From positions 1 to 17,552 of the forward strand of contig JBEGTT010000028.1 in NCBI GenBank assembly GCA_041179245.1: a DNA stretch of 17,552 bases. Direction: 5' to 3'. Shown one piece after another: positions 15,392-17,552 of this stretch; the first letter of the stretch is position 1, and the number at the start of each line of letters is the position of its first letter. The position numbers and the translations under genes were made by a program. The notes beneath the pieces were generated by a model. That model saw only the letters and a list, made by a program, of their open reading frames with translations. It was not told the origin of the DNA and made no database searches. The stretch comes from JBEGTT01 sp041179245 (GTDB lineage Bacteria > Pseudomonadota > Gammaproteobacteria > Burkholderiales > Rhodocyclaceae).

Positions 15392-16042
15392 CTATTGCGT
15401 GCTTGATAAGCCATGACGGATGGCATAACGCGTCAATTCAGCGACAGTCCGTATCCCAAGTTTTTCTTTGAGATTGCGCCGATGGACCTCCACCGTCGCC
15501 CCCGTAATGCCAAGTTGAGCCGCGATTTCATTAGTCCGAACTCCTTCCGAAAGCAAACGCAAAACTTCTTGCTCGCGACGGCTCAAAATCGTTATCGGTG
15601 GCGACACATTATTTTCTTCTGCAGTCATCACTTGCAGCATTCGTCCGGTGGCTTCGGTACACAGAAATTTCTTGCCTTGGGCAACCGCGCGAATCGCGGT
15701 GAGTAATTCTTCAACCCCTGCAGACTTCACTACATAGCTGCGCGCGCCTGCTTTAAGCATTTCTTCAACAAACAAACGATCTGCGTAACCGGATAACGCA
15801 ATAACGCCAACGTGCGGAAACTGCTTACGCATCCGGTTGGCGACTTCAACACCACTGATGTCGGGCAAGCCAATATCCAGCACAAGGATGTCCGGCTGAG
15901 CGGCTTCAACAGCAGCAAGCGCTTCGTACCCCGAGTTTGCAATCGCTACCACCTCAATATCGGGTTCAGTCGCCAACGAGCCACTTAAAGCACCCACAAA
16001 CATGCGGTGGTCGTCAGCCAACATGATTCGAATTTTTTTCAT
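15392..16042 (-). CDS. NarL/FixJ-family response regulator
   Basis: This 216-residue protein has a receiver domain (about 4-120) with the acidic pair Asp10/Asp11, phospho-acceptor Asp56 in VLDIGLPD, Ser84 and Lys106. A LuxR-type helix-turn-helix lies at about 152-205: LSRREQEVLRLL, then NEIAAQLGITGATVEVHRRN and LKEKLG. It is a DNA-binding transcription factor activated by phosphorylation. Its start overlaps the kinase stop as ATGA, so the two make a coupled pair. The size and layout are standard for the family. The target genes are not known from sequence; the palindrome just downstream is a candidate site. The nor promoter carries an FNR-type box but no clear NarL heptamer pair. Confidence 0.93.
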   Translation of the reverse strand: MKKIRIMLADDHRMFVGALSGSLATEPDIEVVAIANSGYEALAAVEAAQPDILVLDIGLPDISGVEVANRMRKQFPHVGVIALSGYADRLFVEEMLKAGARSYVVKSAGVEELLTAIRAVAQGKKFLCTEATGRMLQVMTAEENNVSPPITILSRREQEVLRLLSEGVRTNEIAAQLGITGATVEVHRRNLKEKLGIRTVAELTRYAIRHGLSSTQ

Positions 16043-17196
16043 GCCTTGCTTCCCGCATTGGCTGTCTTGACCAGTGGCAAGCGGAGAATCACCACTGTCC
16101 CATCGTTGGGCACCGCTTCGATATCCATCGTGCCATCTAGATAATTGATGCGTTCTCGCACGCTGGTTAAGCCGAAACCATTGGCGCCAGCCATGGCTGC
16201 TTCCAGATCGACGATACCAACGCCCTCATCGGTGACTCGGAGCATCAAATACCCGTCATCATTCATGGTCTCCACTTTCGCAAACGGCGACTTGGCGTGC
16301 TTGAACACGTTGATCAACAACTCGCGGGCAGCGCGATACAAAATGATCGTCTGAGCGGTATCGAGTGGTTTGGGTAGGCCGTCATCTTTCACAACAACTG
16401 CTAGGCCGTAGACACGCTGCATTTCTTCTCCTAGCCAAGCTAGGGCGGGCACTAATCCCAAGGTTTCCAGGACAGGTGGGCTTAATTGAGCGGTTAAAAA
16501 TCGGACGCGCTCACTCGCTGCAGCCAATAGTTCATCAATTTGCTGCACCTGTTCAGCAGTTTCTTTACAGGCAATTTTTTTGGTTAGCTGGTCAAGCCTA
16601 ATTTTGGCGACATGCAGGAGTTGCCCAAGATCATCGTGAAGATCGCGGGCAATTGCCTGCCGCTCTTTTTCTTCAGCCAACGTGGCGTCAACGGTAAGTT
16701 GACTCAATTGTTGCGTCCGTTCAGCCACCCGTTGTTCTAGATGTTCGTGTGCCAAGTTTACCGCTGCTTCGCTTGTTTTAAGTTCGGTGACATCCGAAAC
16801 CAAAACATAAAACCCCTTCACCTCACCCGCGACAATTTCAGGGATGTAATGCGCTAAAGAATGTCGCATCAGTTTGCCGTCAGGGCTTGGGATATCCCGC
16901 TCAAAAACTTGAGGCTCACCTTTCAAAACCGCTTGAATAAAGGGAAGATTAAGCCGATAGCGCTCTTCCCCAATCACGTCACGAATGTGCATCCCTGGCA
17001 TTTTGTTGGGGTCGACGCCAAACCAAGAGTGGTACGCATGGTTGCCAAAGCGGTTGTGTAGCGACGCATCCCAGCAACCGATCATCGAAGGCATGTGGTC
17101 AAGAATGGACTGCAAGTCCCGCTCACGCTGGTTTAGCTGTTGTTCAACCGCTTGCAATCTATCTGAAATAACGTCTGAACCTAACATTGTTGTCAT
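16039..17196 (-). CDS. Soluble PAS sensor histidine kinase, NarX/DegS-like (HisKA_3)
   Basis: This 385-residue protein has no membrane segment. A PAS/PAC domain spans about 25-140 and ends in VSDVTELK. A coiled coil follows at about 142-180, then HisKA_3 with AIARDLHDDLGQ (His187), and a HATPase domain with Asn296 in ELLINVFKHA, DEGVGI (323-328) and GFGL (340-343). HisKA_3 kinases usually pair with NarL-type regulators, exactly the gene that follows with an ATGA overlap. The signal is probably cytoplasmic and sensed by the PAS domain; no heme or flavin motif can be named. Two starts are possible, the ATG at 17196 (only 3 bases after the previous stop) and the ATG at 17187. Neither has an ideally placed ribosome binding site, which suggests coupling to the upstream miniprotein gene. 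Confidence 0.92.
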   Translation of the reverse strand: MTTMLGSDVISDRLQAVEQQLNQRERDLQSILDHMPSMIGCWDASLHNRFGNHAYHSWFGVDPNKMPGMHIRDVIGEERYRLNLPFIQAVLKGEPQVFERDIPSPDGKLMRHSLAHYIPEIVAGEVKGFYVLVSDVTELKTSEAAVNLAHEHLEQRVAERTQQLSQLTVDATLAEEKERQAIARDLHDDLGQLLHVAKIRLDQLTKKIACKETAEQVQQIDELLAAASERVRFLTAQLSPPVLETLGLVPALAWLGEEMQRVYGLAVVVKDDGLPKPLDTAQTIILYRAARELLINVFKHAKSPFAKVETMNDDGYLMLRVTDEGVGIVDLEAAMAGANGFGLTSVRERINYLDGTMDIEAVPNDGTVVILRLPLVKTANAGSKA

Positions 17197-17199
17197 GAC

Positions 17200-17430
17200 C
17201 TATACGCGGATGTCGATGATTGTTCCGATCATTTCATCCCCAGCCTTCACCACGTTGGCAGAAGCCTTAACCTGTGTTTCACCGATTTTCTGTTCAATCA
17301 TCGCTTGGGCAATGTTTGCCGTATCAGTTTCAATATTATTTGCCGCAATCTTGGCACTAGCCCCATTGATCCGGCTTATTCCAGACATCATTCCCTGTAA
17401 ACCCAGGGCAATCGCTGATCCAATCAACAT
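17200..17430 (-). CDS. Small flagellar rod/hook-like protein
   Basis: This 76-residue protein has the two end motifs of flagellar axial proteins in miniature. The N-terminal part has a helix followed by AKIAANNIETDTANIA, like the ANN motif of FlgB/FlgC/FlgE. The C-terminal part reads KASANVVKAGDEMIGTIIDI, like the 'Q.AYQANAKVI.TADEML.TLL' C-terminus. The middle domain of real rod proteins is missing. Similar tiny proteins are often annotated as putative flagellar or motility proteins without a proven role. The ATG is preceded by GAGGAG at a good distance. The gene is followed after 3 bases by the kinase gene, which ties a motility-like protein to the two-component system. No other flagellar gene is in view. 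Confidence 0.7.
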   Translation of the reverse strand: MLIGSAIALGLQGMMSGISRINGASAKIAANNIETDTANIAQAMIEQKIGETQVKASANVVKAGDEMIGTIIDIRV

Positions 17431-17466
17431 ACCTACTCCTCACCGTTAGTCGTTCTGAGCAACTAG

Positions 17467-17483
17467 CAGCAGGATTTGTGCCG
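17467..17483 (-). promoter_or_regulatory. Sigma54-like -24/-12 promoter element
   Basis: Read on the - strand the bases are CGGCACAAATCCTGCTG. GG and GC are separated by exactly 10 bases, and GGCAC and TGCT match the TGGCAC-N5-TTGCT consensus with three mismatches in the extended core. The predicted start near 17458 would give a leader of about 28 bases before the flagellar-like gene. Sigma54 control of flagellar genes is common in proteobacteria. No enhancer-binding site could be recognised. Confidence 0.45.
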
Positions 17484-17529
17484 ATTAGACGTCTGGCGAC
17501 AAATTACATTGAGGATGCTTTATAAAAGC

Positions 17530-17552
17530 AAAAACCCAGTCCGAGAACTGGG
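17530..17552 (-). terminator. Intrinsic terminator of a gene beyond the right edge
   Basis: On the - strand CCCAGT and ACTGGG (17552-17547 and 17540-17535) form a 6-bp stem around TCTCGG, followed by TTTTT. This would end a - strand transcript coming from outside the window and separates it from the flagellar-like/kinase/regulator unit. The stem may extend past the edge. Confidence 0.65.

Noticed and set aside
17480..17487. Sigma28-like -10 (GCCGATTA) on the + strand
   Set aside because: No TAAA-type -35 at the required spacing and no + strand gene follows within the window.

Overview
The window comes from a denitrifying proteobacterium. The beta/gamma type is suggested by the nir and nor gene content, the FNR/DNR-type promoter and the style of the signalling proteins; base composition looks near 50% GC. 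The species cannot be named from the sequence alone. The left half (about 1-9942, + strand) is a denitrification cluster. The right half (about 9991-17430, - strand) is a signal-transduction cluster that converges on it tail to tail.

Denitrification half: the window opens inside the end of a siroheme decarboxylase subunit (NirH type). It continues with nirJ (radical SAM, heme d1 synthesis) and nirN (c-type cytochrome plus d1 propeller). A self-contained AAA/DUF4143 ATPase gene then interrupts the series; it has a perfect 11-bp inverted repeat just before its start. After a 217-bp intergenic region the nor genes follow: norC, norB, norQ, a membrane polyferredoxin (CcoG/NapH/NosR-like) and norD. 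The intergenic region has a perfect TTGAT-N4-ATCAA box, a -10-like element at the right spacing and a 5'-leader hairpin. A terminator-like hairpin sits between norB and norQ, so the two structural subunits may be made in excess of the maturation factors. Nir chemistry makes NO and cNor removes it, so clustering heme d1 assembly with nor fits their shared need.

Signalling half, read on the - strand from the right edge: a terminator of an unseen upstream gene, a sigma54-like -24/-12 element, a 76-residue flagellar rod/hook-like miniprotein, a soluble NarX-type PAS histidine kinase, and its NarL-type response regulator (ATGA overlap). A 178-bp gap follows. It holds a 16-bp perfect palindrome laid out like a NarL 7-2-7 site and a longer imperfect inverted repeat. 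Beyond the gap lie a PAS-GGDEF-EAL protein whose N-terminus starts inside the tail of a PAS domain, a PhnD-like periplasmic binding protein without any ABC transporter, and a membrane hybrid histidine kinase joined to it by an ATGA overlap.

Most promising for follow-up are the binding protein/hybrid kinase/GGDEF-EAL module with its NarL-like site, the polyferredoxin embedded in the nor operon, and the ATPase with its palindrome. No rRNA, tRNA, CRISPR array or complete insertion sequence was seen.
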